59,283 nucleotides of DNA from Crocinitomicaceae bacterium. Its GTDB lineage: Bacteria > Bacteroidota > Bacteroidia > Flavobacteriales_D > Sanyastnellaceae. The translations under genes were made by a program, and so were the position numbers. Shown piece after piece: positions 51,077-59,283 of this stretch. Below the pieces are notes generated by a model. The model was not told where the DNA came from, made no database searches, and saw only the letters and a program-made list of their open reading frames with translations. The stretch lies in NCBI GenBank assembly GCA_002722795.1, contig PBMY01000017.1, positions 1 through 59,283 on the forward strand. Direction: 5' to 3'. Numbering within the stretch: the stretch's first letter is position 1; each line of letters begins with the position of its first letter.

Positions 51077-52225
51077 TTACTGACAATAGTAATCCGAGAA
51101 GGGGTTGGGGGTGCAGAAATTCAACTCTGCAGTCTCATCCCCTTCTTGTAAATGCTCAATAGTGTCTGTAGAGTAGCCTAGTCCATATACTCCCTCAATT
51201 GTCCTAGCTCCCCAAAGCCCTAATCCACCATTAATATTGGTATATTCTGGTCTTTCCTGTATAATATTAGTTACTGGAGTATTTATTTCTAAGAATGTTG
51301 CCAGATCATTATTAGCCACCATTAGCACAAAATCAAATGCTCTTGCTATCTGATCTTCTTCGTCCCAATAACCTAGTTCACGGGTAATCCTAGGATTTTT
51401 TTCAAGCCTAGAAGAGAAATTTGTATAAAATGTCAAACCTGAAAAGACTTTACTAAGGATTTCTCCTCCTTCATCGTCACTCGGTGAAGCACTTCCAATT
51501 GGGATTTCCATTGTTTTAACCCTAGAGCTATCTAATTCAGTCAGATTATCATTTGCCCAATAATGTTCTAAATAATGAACTAACAACACAGCATCATACC
51601 TAGCTGCTCCAGGAGTTGATGACCATTTAAATGTGTAATTAGGATAAGTGACATTGATTGATCCAACACTTGCAAAACCCATCTGAATATTTGATACTCC
51701 CATTGGGGGTTGAGTAATGTTTCCAATTACAGGAGAAATGAGATTTGTTTGGGCTTCAACTTCAGTAGTGTCATCTAGTACTAACTCAAACTTATACTCA
51801 TTTTCAGTGTTTAAAGAGTTAGCGCCTGATGTAACAGCGTAATATGCCTTATACTCAGGAGCGAAGAAAATTCCACTTTCATCTTTATTTTCAAGTAGCG
51901 TGTCTTTCAAAATGAAAGGAGGTGTGCCAACAACCTCTTGGCCATTTGCATAAACTTCAACGAATTGAGCTTTAACTCTTGAATTTTCATATTCTGAAGA
52001 ATCCTGAATGAGTGCAAAAATGTTTTGGTCTCCTTCACCCAACCAAGTCCTATTGATTCTAACCCATTGGGTATCTACCTCAGCGTCCAATAGACCAAAA
52101 ATAATTGGAATGCTCTGGTATGGAGCGTTTAAATCAACTTCTGAAGAACACCTAGAAAAACCAAACATCAAAATAAGGCCTAGGGAGAAAATAGTAAAAA
52201 AACTATAAGACTTCTTCTCATGCAT
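51077..52225 (-). CDS. Exported lipoprotein, DUF4249-like
   Basis: A 382-residue protein whose N-terminus is a signal sequence with a cysteine at C26 (LMFGFSRCSS), an atypical lipobox because arginine precedes the cysteine. The mature start EVDLNAPYQSIPIIFGLLD resembles the DUF4249 family, and the layout (extracellular beta-sandwich, ending NPFSDYYC) is similar, but the match is weaker than for the protein at 20925-21932. It begins 12 nt after the acyl-CoA reductase gene on the same strand. Function unknown. Confidence 0.65.
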   Translation of the reverse strand: MHEKKSYSFFTIFSLGLILMFGFSRCSSEVDLNAPYQSIPIIFGLLDAEVDTQWVRINRTWLGEGDQNIFALIQDSSEYENSRVKAQFVEVYANGQEVVGTPPFILKDTLLENKDESGIFFAPEYKAYYAVTSGANSLNTENEYKFELVLDDTTEVEAQTNLISPVIGNITQPPMGVSNIQMGFASVGSINVTYPNYTFKWSSTPGAARYDAVLLVHYLEHYWANDNLTELDSSRVKTMEIPIGSASPSDDEGGEILSKVFSGLTFYTNFSSRLEKNPRITRELGYWDEEDQIARAFDFVLMVANNDLATFLEINTPVTNIIQERPEYTNINGGLGLWGARTIEGVYGLGYSTDTIEHLQEGDETAELNFCTPNPFSDYYCQ

Positions 52226-52237
52226 TTCGCTAAGATA

Positions 52238-53293
52238 CTAATTGAGACCCTTTAGAAACTCAACCGTATCTATACCATCTGCATAATCTGAAATTTTAGG
52301 ACATTGAGCAGAGCCTAATAAATCTTGATTAATACTTGGAGAGACATTGGTAATTGACTCTTGGAATTCACAAAATCCACTTCTTGAAGTAACCACCTGA
52401 ATTCCATCTGAATAATCCGAGATTTTAGATACCACCTTCTTTAAGTCATTGTAAAACTCTATATAGATAGTTCCTACAGGACTAACCCATCCTTCATCCT
52501 TTTTTACTATTAAGAATCCATTTTCAATAAGATCCTCCCCATTTAAAAGCCAAATAGCCTTGTGATAGTCATAGTTGTTTGCAAACTTATTGTGATTAGC
52601 AATTTCACCCCATTTAATCCACTGAGCAAAGCATCGATCAAGATCAAATCCTTCAGGCAGGAAGATTTTCGTTGTACTTCTGCATCCAAGGCCAAAATGA
52701 GTAAACATGTCATCACCTAAGCCAGACAGTTCCAATTCAGTCTCATTACCATCTAACACTGCTACTCCGGTTCTTTGAGATCTGAAAATATGTGGTATAT
52801 GACTGAAATAATACTCGAAATACCTAGTAGTATTTGAGCTTCCAGTTGCTATTACCGCATCGACATCCCCAAGCTTTCCATCAATGAAGGTGATACGTCC
52901 ACTTAGTTCTGGTGAAATCTCTTCCAACTTTTTTACTACAGCTCTTGGTAAGATTTGATCATCCCTACTTGCTTTAACTGAAACTTCAAAACCTGAAACT
53001 AAACCGCACAGCATATCATGCCATCCAACAAGTGGAAGGTTTCCAGCAGTAACTAAACCAAGCTTTTTTGACGGAGATTCAAGAGGAATACTATTGATTC
53101 CATATTTACCTAACCAATTACTTACAGACTCCTCTTTAAGCATCTTACCATGGTTTTGTAGAGCCATGACAACACTTTCTTTTGTGAACCAGCCATTATG
53201 AGCCTCTGCTGATTTTAACAAATCTTCATTGAGAATTGCATCTTCTATGAACCATTTTCCCAGTTCAACTAGTGTATGTTGTAGATTGTTCAC
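52238..53293 (-). CDS. LuxC-like acyl-CoA reductase
   Basis: A 351-residue protein resembling the acyl-CoA reductase (LuxC) branch of the aldehyde dehydrogenase superfamily, with the block VTAGNLPLVGWHDML at residues 81-95, then SVKASRDDQILPR, IATGSSNTTRYFEYYF and a likely catalytic cysteine C204 (FGLGCRSTTKI). LuxC enzymes reduce fatty acyl groups to aldehydes with NADPH. There is no luxD, luxE or luciferase nearby, so it is not part of a bioluminescence operon. It is transcribed divergently from a ferredoxin gene only 36 nt away, a pairing common in Bacteroidota. The start is GTG. Confidence 0.85.
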   Translation of the reverse strand: MNNLQHTLVELGKWFIEDAILNEDLLKSAEAHNGWFTKESVVMALQNHGKMLKEESVSNWLGKYGINSIPLESPSKKLGLVTAGNLPLVGWHDMLCGLVSGFEVSVKASRDDQILPRAVVKKLEEISPELSGRITFIDGKLGDVDAVIATGSSNTTRYFEYYFSHIPHIFRSQRTGVAVLDGNETELELSGLGDDMFTHFGLGCRSTTKIFLPEGFDLDRCFAQWIKWGEIANHNKFANNYDYHKAIWLLNGEDLIENGFLIVKKDEGWVSPVGTIYIEFYNDLKKVVSKISDYSDGIQVVTSRSGFCEFQESITNVSPSINQDLLGSAQCPKISDYADGIDTVEFLKGLN

Positions 53294-53329
53294 TTTATCT
53301 TTACGAAGTCAATTTAGAATGGTAAAAAT

Positions 53330-53677
53330 ATGGCAATCATTATTACTGACGACTGCATCAATTGTGGAGCATGCGAACCTGAATGCCCTAATACTGCAAT
53401 CTATGAAGGAGCTGCTAAATGGAAGTTCTCGGATGGAACTGGTATTGTGGGGCAATTAGACCACCCTACTGCAGGCACTATTGATTCTGACGCTGAAAAT
53501 GAGCCAATTGATGGAGAACTTTACTTTATAGTTCCTGAGAAGTGTACTGAATGTGTTGGTTTCCACGAGGAGCCACAATGCGCTGCCGTTTGTCCTGTTG
53601 ATTGCTGTTTACCTGACGAAAACAATGTTGAATCCGAAGATGTCCTGATTTTAAAAAAGGACTTCATGCATCTATAA
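53330..53677 (+). CDS. 2[4Fe-4S] ferredoxin
   Basis: A 115-residue ferredoxin. The first cluster ligands are C9, C12, C15 and C19 ([11 protein letters not shown]), and the second set is C72, C75, C84 and C88 ([17 protein letters not shown]). About 50 residues separate the clusters, and further cysteines (C92, C93) follow. It is a soluble low-potential electron carrier. It is divergent from the acyl-CoA reductase and adjacent to an exported-protein gene on its own strand. A TATCTTTA box (one mismatch to TAnnTTTG) lies in the divergent gap at 53297-53304. Confidence 0.92.
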   Translation: MAIIITDDCINCGACEPECPNTAIYEGAAKWKFSDGTGIVGQLDHPTAGTIDSDAENEPIDGELYFIVPEKCTECVGFHEEPQCAAVCPVDCCLPDENNVESEDVLILKKDFMHL

Positions 53678-53713
53678 TTGCAATATCTGGATATAATGTG
53701 TCGTAATGGAAAC

Positions 53714-54574
53714 ATGAGGATTTTAATCGCTTTTATTGCCGTTTTAACCGCGAATTATATTCTAGCCCAAAACACAACTTACGACGCACTGCGATTAGCT
53801 CTAACTGATCAGGAACGTTTTGTAGCTAGTCAGGAATTAGCACAATATATGAGGGAGGAGCTTGATTTGTGCACTGACAAGGTTAGCATAATGAAGCTTA
53901 TTGGCGAATGGCCTTTTGGGGCTGCTTCAGCTGGGTCGAGTAAGGATTGGGCTATTGTTATTACGTGGAATACTGAAAGTATTGATAGGGAGCAGAGCTA
54001 CGGAGGATTTATAATTTTTAGTAATGACAAATCCGACTCTGGATGGAGTTGGGTGGAGCTTGAGCATAGCACTAAAGAGGATATAAATGATAATGGGAGA
54101 AGCTATAAGCCAAACTCTTGGACCGGAGCCCTCTACTACTCTATGATCCTGAAATATGATGGAAAAACACCCGTCTACACTCTTTTGGGCTGGGATGGAG
54201 CTGATGGGATAGTGACTCGTAAAGTCATTGAGACTATGAGTATAAATAATGGACGTGTTAGAATTGGGCTTCCATATATTGAAAATGATGAGGGACTTAA
54301 AAAGAGACATGTCCTTGAGTACGGTGACATACTTCAGGTTACCCTCAAGTACGAAGAAGAAAATGATAGAATTATTTTAGATCGTTTAGCTCCAAATGAT
54401 CCTGCCCTTCAAGGCCAAACCGCATTCTACGGCCCAACTCTAGAATACGATTCATACCATTGGGATGAGGGTAAGTGGCAGATGACATCTTTTGTAGAAG
54501 TGAAGAATGAAGGCAAAAAAAGGGATAGAAAGCCATACAATGATCCACGCCCAAAGAATTCACGAATAAGATGA
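53714..54574 (+). CDS. Exported protein of unknown function
   Basis: A 286-residue exported protein. I choose the ATG at 53714, directly before a signal peptide (ILIAFIAVLTANYILAQ); the longer frame begins at 53678 with a poor N-terminus. The mature part is beta-rich, with an EWPFGAASAGSSKDWAIVITW segment and a YTLLGWDGADGIVTRKVIET segment that I associate with uncharacterised Bacteroidota proteins. No catalytic motif is seen. Its stop overlaps the next gene by 4 nt (ATGA), so the two unknown proteins are probably co-expressed. Confidence 0.6.
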   Translation: MRILIAFIAVLTANYILAQNTTYDALRLALTDQERFVASQELAQYMREELDLCTDKVSIMKLIGEWPFGAASAGSSKDWAIVITWNTESIDREQSYGGFIIFSNDKSDSGWSWVELEHSTKEDINDNGRSYKPNSWTGALYYSMILKYDGKTPVYTLLGWDGADGIVTRKVIETMSINNGRVRIGLPYIENDEGLKKRHVLEYGDILQVTLKYEEENDRIILDRLAPNDPALQGQTAFYGPTLEYDSYHWDEGKWQMTSFVEVKNEGKKRDRKPYNDPRPKNSRIR

Positions 54575-55383
54575 GAATTAAAGCATCCCTCCTATTTTTT
54601 TCTCTCGCAATTACAAGCGTTACAGCACAAAAAGTAGAATTAGATTCGGCAAAAAACGATAGGCTCAATACTCTGAGTCAGGAAATTGCGAACCTAACAA
54701 GAACTCCTCTAGGAGAGGGTGACCTTATCCTAAAACAGTGGGTTCAATACACAATTAATAAAAAGGGGCAAAATCGTTCTGGAATTATTCACTTTTCAAA
54801 GGATAATTCAACAGTGGTTTGGCTTGATGATGTAAATAGAGAAACTTCATTTTTCTACAGAGAAACCAATTCATCACCAATTATAACCGTTTCGACAAAA
54901 TCAAATCAGGGCACAGAGTTGACTCATGACATGATGGTCGCAATGGGTTTTTTAAAAGAAGACTTAAAGCCAACTAAATACGAGATTCTTGATGAAGCTC
55001 CAGTGCTTGAAATATTAGGAAGACTGTGTACAGGGGCCACTTCCGAGATTACTGAGGAGAATACAGATGTGACTACTTTTTGGGTTTGCAAAAAGAATGA
55101 ATTAAGAAAGGAAGAAAGGAGAATTCTTAAAAGGGCTATAGAAACTTGGTGCTCAAACCAAACATCTTACAATAGGATACAATCGGCCCAATTATCTGAG
55201 CATTGGAATATTCTAGGGGTAAGTGAAGAAGGGTTGGAATTTAGGATTCTAGATTGGGGAGATGAAGGTGATTTTGTTTTAGCATTAGACCAGATCATGA
55301 TTACCAAGCCAGGCCGAGATTTAAAGCAAATCGCAAAAGAACACTACGAGAAGAATATGGATAACAGTCAGAAAGAAGACTGA
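54571..55383 (+). CDS. Exported protein of unknown function
   Basis: A 270-residue protein with a signal peptide (IKASLLFFSLAITSVTAQ). No family is recognised. The mature part has a mix of beta strands (VQYTINKKGQNRSGIIHF) and an amphipathic charged C-terminus. It is translationally coupled to the previous gene by a 4-nt overlap. Its 3' end overlaps the convergent Smr-protein gene by 16 nt. Signal and operon context support an envelope role, but no function can be named. Confidence 0.6.
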   Translation: MRIKASLLFFSLAITSVTAQKVELDSAKNDRLNTLSQEIANLTRTPLGEGDLILKQWVQYTINKKGQNRSGIIHFSKDNSTVVWLDDVNRETSFFYRETNSSPIITVSTKSNQGTELTHDMMVAMGFLKEDLKPTKYEILDEAPVLEILGRLCTGATSEITEENTDVTTFWVCKKNELRKEERRILKRAIETWCSNQTSYNRIQSAQLSEHWNILGVSEEGLEFRILDWGDEGDFVLALDQIMITKPGRDLKQIAKEHYEKNMDNSQKED

Positions 55384-55967
55384 CCTAAATACACCTCTGT
55401 CGCACCTGCACCGTATTCTCGTGGGTTTGCATCTCTAACGGTACATTCGGGATAGTACATATCCAATCTTGATCTTAATTGATGTCTAAGTACGCCTTGG
55501 CCAACTCCATGAATGAATACGATTCTTTTGATTTTCTGTTCAGCTGCAATTCTCATCATCCTCTCAAAATGATTGAGTTGGATGTCGAGTTTAGTTCTGT
55601 CTTTCAATCCTGATATATCATCAACCAATTCGTGAAAGTGTAGGTCCACCTCCATGTACTCACCTCTGCGCTTTTGGTTGGTAGCTCTAGCATTTGCATA
55701 TTTTACTTCAAAGACTTCTTGAATCTTCTTTTGCCTTTCCTCGCTTATGTCACGAGCAAGAATTTCGCTCAATTCAGGCAATTTGTTCCCATACATCTCT
55801 GCTTCTTCTGCTTTCCCTCTAACTGAAATCAAATCCTTTAATGGATAATCTCTGTCGAAGCCATCTTTATCCTCAACGACAGCATTAAATCCCTTAAGTT
55901 CAATAACTACACCCTCTCCCACATCATTGAGGAATTTAACCCTATCACCAACTTTTATTTCCCGCAT
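55368..55967 (-). CDS. Smr-domain protein (MutS2-like, short form)
   Basis: A 199-residue protein. A KOW/SH3-like N-terminal part (KVGDRVKFLNDVGEGVVIEL) precedes a basic helical linker and a C-terminal Smr domain with EVDLHFHELVDD near residue 107 and FIHGVGQGVLRHQLRSRL near 150; Smr domains cut or bind RNA or DNA. Related longer Bacteroidota proteins carry DUF2027; this is a short form. It overlaps the threonine aldolase gene end by 13 nt on the same strand, suggesting an operon. Confidence 0.85.
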   Translation of the reverse strand: MREIKVGDRVKFLNDVGEGVVIELKGFNAVVEDKDGFDRDYPLKDLISVRGKAEEAEMYGNKLPELSEILARDISEERQKKIQEVFEVKYANARATNQKRRGEYMEVDLHFHELVDDISGLKDRTKLDIQLNHFERMMRIAAEQKIKRIVFIHGVGQGVLRHQLRSRLDMYYPECTVRDANPREYGAGATEVYLGQSSF

Positions 55968-57001
55968 AATAAATTACATGCTTGAGAGATTTGGGCCTGA
56001 GTCAAGTCTAAATGAGTCACAAACCTTATACTCGATTTAGAAAACGGAAAGCATTGGATGCCCAAATCAGCCCACTTTGCAACAACTACAGCTGAGTCTA
56101 CGCCCTTTTCAAGATGAAGAATAACAATATTCGTTTCAATACTTGAGAAGGATTTCACACCTGGATAACTCAAAGCTGCTTCTCCAAGAGCTTTTGCATT
56201 TTTATTGTCTTCTACTAATCTATCAATATGATTATCTAGTGCGTAAATCCCAGCTGCGGCAATCACGCCTGCCTGCCTCATTCCACCTCCAAACACCTTT
56301 CTCTGTCTGTGAGCTTTAGAAATGAATTCTTTTGAGCCAATTAGAACTGAGCCAACTGGACAACCCAATCCCTTAGAAAGGCATAGTGAAATACTATCAA
56401 ATTGTGAACCGTAATCCTTGCACGCTTTGGTATTAGTTTGCAAGCCCCTGGCAACTAAAGCATTCCAAAGCCTTGCTCCGTCAAGGTGAACTGCTAATCC
56501 CTTTTGTCTTGCTGTTGATGATACTGATTTAATTTGAGCTAAATCCCAAACCGCACCCCCTCCTTTGTTACAAGTGTCTTCAAGACATACTAGCGAAGTG
56601 TTTGCATAATGACTGTCGTCAGGATTTATGGCCTCTAAAACATCATCAGAAGTAAATCTTCCTCTATCACCATTCATTAATTTTACTGAAGCGCCTGCCA
56701 ACCTTGCAATTCCGCCACCCTCGTAATTGTATACATGCGATAGTTTATCACAAATAACCTCATCACCCTTTGATGTATGGACAGAAATCGCTATTTGATT
56801 TGTCATGGTTCCTGAAGGACAAAAAAGACCTGCCTCCATCCCAAACATTTCAGCACATTTTTCTTGAAGCTCATTTACCTCTGGGTCTTCCTGGAAAACA
56901 TCATCTCCGGTTTGGGCTTTGAGCATAGCATCCCTCATTGCATCTGTAGGTTGAGTTACAGTATCGCTTCTAAGGTCAATTGAGAAATTTGTTGTTGTCA
57001 T
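55955..57001 (-). CDS. ltaE: Low-specificity L-threonine aldolase (GntG-type, PLP-dependent)
   Basis: A 348-residue PLP enzyme of fold type I that cleaves L-threonine to glycine and acetaldehyde. The N-terminal DLRSDTVTQPTDAM is diagnostic. The PLP-contact motif HLDGAR is at residues 172-177 and the Schiff-base lysine is K210 in CLSKGLGCPVGS. Length is normal. It is the first gene of a two-gene minus-strand unit with the Smr protein, and a divergent 25-nt gap separates it from the M28 peptidase gene. Related GntG or beta-eliminating aldolases cannot be excluded. Confidence 0.93.
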   Translation of the reverse strand: MTTTNFSIDLRSDTVTQPTDAMRDAMLKAQTGDDVFQEDPEVNELQEKCAEMFGMEAGLFCPSGTMTNQIAISVHTSKGDEVICDKLSHVYNYEGGGIARLAGASVKLMNGDRGRFTSDDVLEAINPDDSHYANTSLVCLEDTCNKGGGAVWDLAQIKSVSSTARQKGLAVHLDGARLWNALVARGLQTNTKACKDYGSQFDSISLCLSKGLGCPVGSVLIGSKEFISKAHRQRKVFGGGMRQAGVIAAAGIYALDNHIDRLVEDNKNAKALGEAALSYPGVKSFSSIETNIVILHLEKGVDSAVVVAKWADLGIQCFPFSKSSIRFVTHLDLTQAQISQACNLLCGK

Positions 57002-57026
57002 AGGCTAAAAATACTACCTTAATGGC

Positions 57027-58457
57027 ATGAATCAACTACTATGCAATTTGCACCACGCAACTTTACTATTAGTAGTTAATTTGCTCATATTCTCAACAAG
57101 TTTTTCTCAGTCGTCAACATATAAAAATGATAGCGTGCTAATACGCAGCATCTATGACGATGTCCTTGTAAATGGTGAGATATATGAGAATTTAAGGTCA
57201 CTCACAAAAGGAATAGGACATAGACTAAGTGGATCACATCAAGCAGATCAAGCAATGGTTTGGGGAGTAGATTTATTGAAAAAGTACGAAGCAGATAATG
57301 TTTTTGTTATGCCTGTCACTGTGCCTAGTTGGAGTAGAAATGATATTGCAAATGCAAGGGTTATTTTAAGCGGAGGAAAAGAAGAGACTCTTCATATTAC
57401 AGCACTAGGTGGCTCAGTTCAAACACCTAAAGACAATCCCTTAAGAGCAAAAATCATCGTAGTTAAACACCTAGACGAATTAAAAGGTAGAGACGATGTC
57501 AACGGTAAGATAGTCTTATTCAATAGAGCAATGGACCCTGTTTTAATTAACACAGGTGCAGCATATGGAGGAGCAAATGACCAAAGAACTTTCGGCGCAA
57601 TCGAAGCTGCAAAAGCAGGTGCAGTTGGAGTATTAGTTAGATCTCTTACCCATAGTTTAGACACCATACCTCACACTGGTGCAATGAGTTACGAAAAAGG
57701 AGTTCCAAGAATACCCGCTGCTGCTATTTCTACTGTTGATGCAAGAATTTTAGCGCAATTCTTTAAGGAAGACCCTAACCTAGAAGTTGAGTTCACGATG
57801 AATTGTCGTAAATATCACGACGTTGAACAAGGAAATGTGGTTGCAGAATGGATAGGCTCTGAACATCCAAATGAGATAATAACGCTTGGAGGCCATTTAG
57901 ATTCATGGGATATTGGAGAAGGTGCTCATGACGATGGAGCTGGAATTGTGCATACAATTGAGACCTTGAGATTATTGAAGGCAATTGACTATACACCAAG
58001 AAGAACACTTCGTTTTGTTCTGTTTATCAATGAGGAAAATGGAAATAGAGGTGGTAAAAAATATGCAGAAATAGCAAGTCAAGAATTTGAAAGAGGTGAA
58101 AAGATATATATCGCTGCAATGGAAAGTGATGCTGGAGGATTTAGCCCTAGAGGATTCAATCTTGATGCTTCTGACGAGTATTATGATCTATTTAAGAGTT
58201 GGGAAAAATTATTCGAACCCTATAACCTATATCACTTCAAAAGAGGTTGGGCGGGAGTAGATATCGGGCCACTAAAGAAATTAGAACATCGACCATTTAT
58301 GGTTGGTTTAGTTCCAGACGGTCAAAGATATTTTGATTTTCACCATACAGAAAATGATATATTTGAAAACGTTCACAAACGAGAATTAGAGCTTGGGGCA
58401 GCAGCAATGGCCTCAATGATTATGCTTATTGACAAACACCTTCCAACAACTAAATAA
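57027..58457 (+). CDS. Exported M28-family metallopeptidase (carboxypeptidase Q-like)
   Basis: A 476-residue exported zinc peptidase. A signal peptide ends near residue 28 (IFSTSFSQ). A PA domain is inserted at about residues 130-240, and the M28 catalytic block is GGHLDSWDIGEGAHDDGAG (first zinc ligand H290, bridging D302), with NEENG (E336/E337 catalytic and ligand). A later LVPDGQRYFDFHHTEND carries the last ligand. The presence of PA and the order fit carboxypeptidase Q-type enzymes that trim peptides in the periplasm. The next gene starts one base after its stop. Confidence 0.92.
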   Translation: MNQLLCNLHHATLLLVVNLLIFSTSFSQSSTYKNDSVLIRSIYDDVLVNGEIYENLRSLTKGIGHRLSGSHQADQAMVWGVDLLKKYEADNVFVMPVTVPSWSRNDIANARVILSGGKEETLHITALGGSVQTPKDNPLRAKIIVVKHLDELKGRDDVNGKIVLFNRAMDPVLINTGAAYGGANDQRTFGAIEAAKAGAVGVLVRSLTHSLDTIPHTGAMSYEKGVPRIPAAAISTVDARILAQFFKEDPNLEVEFTMNCRKYHDVEQGNVVAEWIGSEHPNEIITLGGHLDSWDIGEGAHDDGAGIVHTIETLRLLKAIDYTPRRTLRFVLFINEENGNRGGKKYAEIASQEFERGEKIYIAAMESDAGGFSPRGFNLDASDEYYDLFKSWEKLFEPYNLYHFKRGWAGVDIGPLKKLEHRPFMVGLVPDGQRYFDFHHTENDIFENVHKRELELGAAAMASMIMLIDKHLPTTK

Positions 58458-58458
58458 A

Positions 58459-59283
58459 ATGATTCAAGAAAACAAAACCAACTATAGTGCACTTACCACA
58501 CTTACCACAGTCTTCTTCTTTTGGGGATTCATAGCAGCTGGAAATAGTATTTTTATTCCATTTTGTAAAAACTACTTTTCTCTTGACCAATTTCAATCTC
58601 AACTTATAGATTTCGCTTTCTATCTAGCTTATTTTGTAGGTGCACTTGGTTTGTTTGCTGTTGGCTCACAAAAGGGATACGATATAGTAGGTCGTTGGGG
58701 TTACAAAAGGAGTATTATCTACGGACTGATATTTTCAGCATTAGGAGCTGGAGCAATGATTGTTTCTGTATACATAAACACATTCTTTGGAATGCTGTTG
58801 GGATTGTTTGTCGTAGCACTTGGTTTTTCGCTACAACAAACAGCCGCCAACCCTTTTATGATTGCGCTAGGCGACCCTAAAACGGGAAGCAATAGAATAA
58901 ATCTAGGCGGAGCAATTAATAGCCTTGGAACTACCCTAGGACCCATTATTATTGCCCTAGCACTTTTTGGATCAGCAACAGCAATTAGTGACGATATGAT
59001 TAAAAGTTTAAGCCTTACTAAAGTTATGATACTTTATACTGGTGTAGGATCATTATTTATAATCGTCGCATTTATACTTAAGTCAAATCACAAAGTTCCA
59101 GCTGGAATTAATGAAGAGGTGCCTGAAAAGGCAAATAAGGCATTAAACAGTCTACTAATCATGACTGCTATTTTAATCGGATGTTTCCTTCCAGTTTTTA
59201 ATAGTTACCGTGGTGATACAGAAGCCACTGCAGATTTAGAAATGCAAAGAATGATGTGGTTACTTCTTGGATTAATATCAGTT
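58459..59283 (+). CDS. Sugar MFS transporter (FucP-like), N-terminal part
   Basis: The ATG at 58459 opens a frame of 275 codons that reaches the end of the window without a stop, so the gene continues beyond it. It encodes about eight membrane helices with MFS features: TVFFFWGFIAAGNSIFIPFC at the start, FAFYLAYFVGALGLFAVG, then LGFSLQQTAANPFMIALG and RINLGGAINSLGTTLGP. These segments match the FucP/glucose-galactose group of sugar/H+ symporters. The specific sugar is unknown. It follows the M28 peptidase gene by one base. Confidence 0.88.
   Translation, partial: MIQENKTNYSALTTLTTVFFFWGFIAAGNSIFIPFCKNYFSLDQFQSQLIDFAFYLAYFVGALGLFAVGSQKGYDIVGRWGYKRSIIYGLIFSALGAGAMIVSVYINTFFGMLLGLFVVALGFSLQQTAANPFMIALGDPKTGSNRINLGGAINSLGTTLGPIIIALALFGSATAISDDMIKSLSLTKVMILYTGVGSLFIIVAFILKSNHKVPAGINEEVPEKANKALNSLLIMTAILIGCFLPVFNSYRGDTEATADLEMQRMMWLLLGLISV

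Noticed and set aside
52238-53677. A bioluminescence (lux) operon
   Set aside because: Only a LuxC-like reductase is present; no luciferase, LuxD or LuxE genes are nearby.
53927-54310. A 127-residue minus-strand open frame
   Set aside because: It lies wholly inside the exported-protein gene at 53714-54574, has no family signature and no promoter or signal of its own; it is a shadow of the coding strand.

Overview
This 59 kb window is a compact chromosomal segment of an AT-rich member of the Bacteroidota, most likely a marine Flavobacteriales (Cryomorphaceae/Schleiferiaceae-like); I cannot fix the genus. The evidence is a type IX secretion (T9SS) plug protein at the left edge, three secreted proteins with T9SS-type C-terminal domains, TonB/CarboxypepD_reg proteins, DUF4249/DUF4139/DUF5103/DUF1573 proteins, a Bacteroidota-style long NusB, and promoter boxes resembling the Bacteroidota -7 element TAnnTTTG with little Shine-Dalgarno signal. 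I see no rRNA, tRNA, CRISPR array, prophage, insertion sequence or classical defence island. No stretch over 300 bases lacks a gene. The longest gaps are 41506-41657, 15577-15712 and 29748-29879, and they hold only promoter-like or hairpin-like sequence.

Layout. 1-8052 (+): end of the T9SS plug gene, an SDR oxidoreductase, release factor RF3, a CarboxypepD_reg protein with a TonB-dependent receptor, and a secreted L-type lectin-like adhesin. 8049-15576 (-): operon parE-parC-prmC-ligA. 15713-19342 (+): pepD-surE-small membrane protein-lpxB. 19320-21932 (-): DUF4249 lipoprotein and DUF4139 protein. 22008-29747 (+): nusB-DUF1573-yajC-nhaC-uvrA, then a LOG-family protein and a T9SS cargo. 29880-32717 (+): htpG behind a sigma-54-like promoter, a disrupted small Ser/Gly/Phe/Arg-rich gene, and a TerB/DnaJ protein. 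32750-39068 (+): secreted zinc metalloprotease, LysM protein, SGNH hydrolase and MBOAT acyltransferase, a likely cell-surface module. 39071-41505: a 39-residue lipoprotein, a small membrane protein, a CarboxypepD_reg protein and meaB. 41658-46534: hisS and ung (-), a DEAH helicase (+) and tsaD (-). 46595-51073 (+): a TamB-like protein and a T9SS cargo. 51077-53293 (-): a LuxC-like acyl-CoA reductase and a lipoprotein, divergent from a 2[4Fe-4S] ferredoxin and two unknown secreted proteins (53330-55383, +). 55368-57001 (-): threonine aldolase and an Smr protein. 57027-59283 (+): an M28 peptidase and a truncated sugar MFS transporter running off the window.

Most genes are housekeeping (translation termination and release factor methylation, DNA topology and repair, lipid A synthesis, tRNA charging and modification, chaperone) interleaved with outer-membrane and secreted functions. 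Genes in an operon are usually 0-30 nt apart or overlap by 4 nt, and five convergent pairs overlap or nearly touch. The points most worth a second look are the sigma-54-like htpG promoter with clustered GTCAT repeats, the frameshifted small gene after htpG, promoter boxes placed so close to start codons that leaderless transcripts are likely, the unannotatably short lipoprotein gene at 39071-39190, and the metalloprotease/LysM/SGNH/MBOAT block. I did not find a clear multi-gene system that I would call wholly new.
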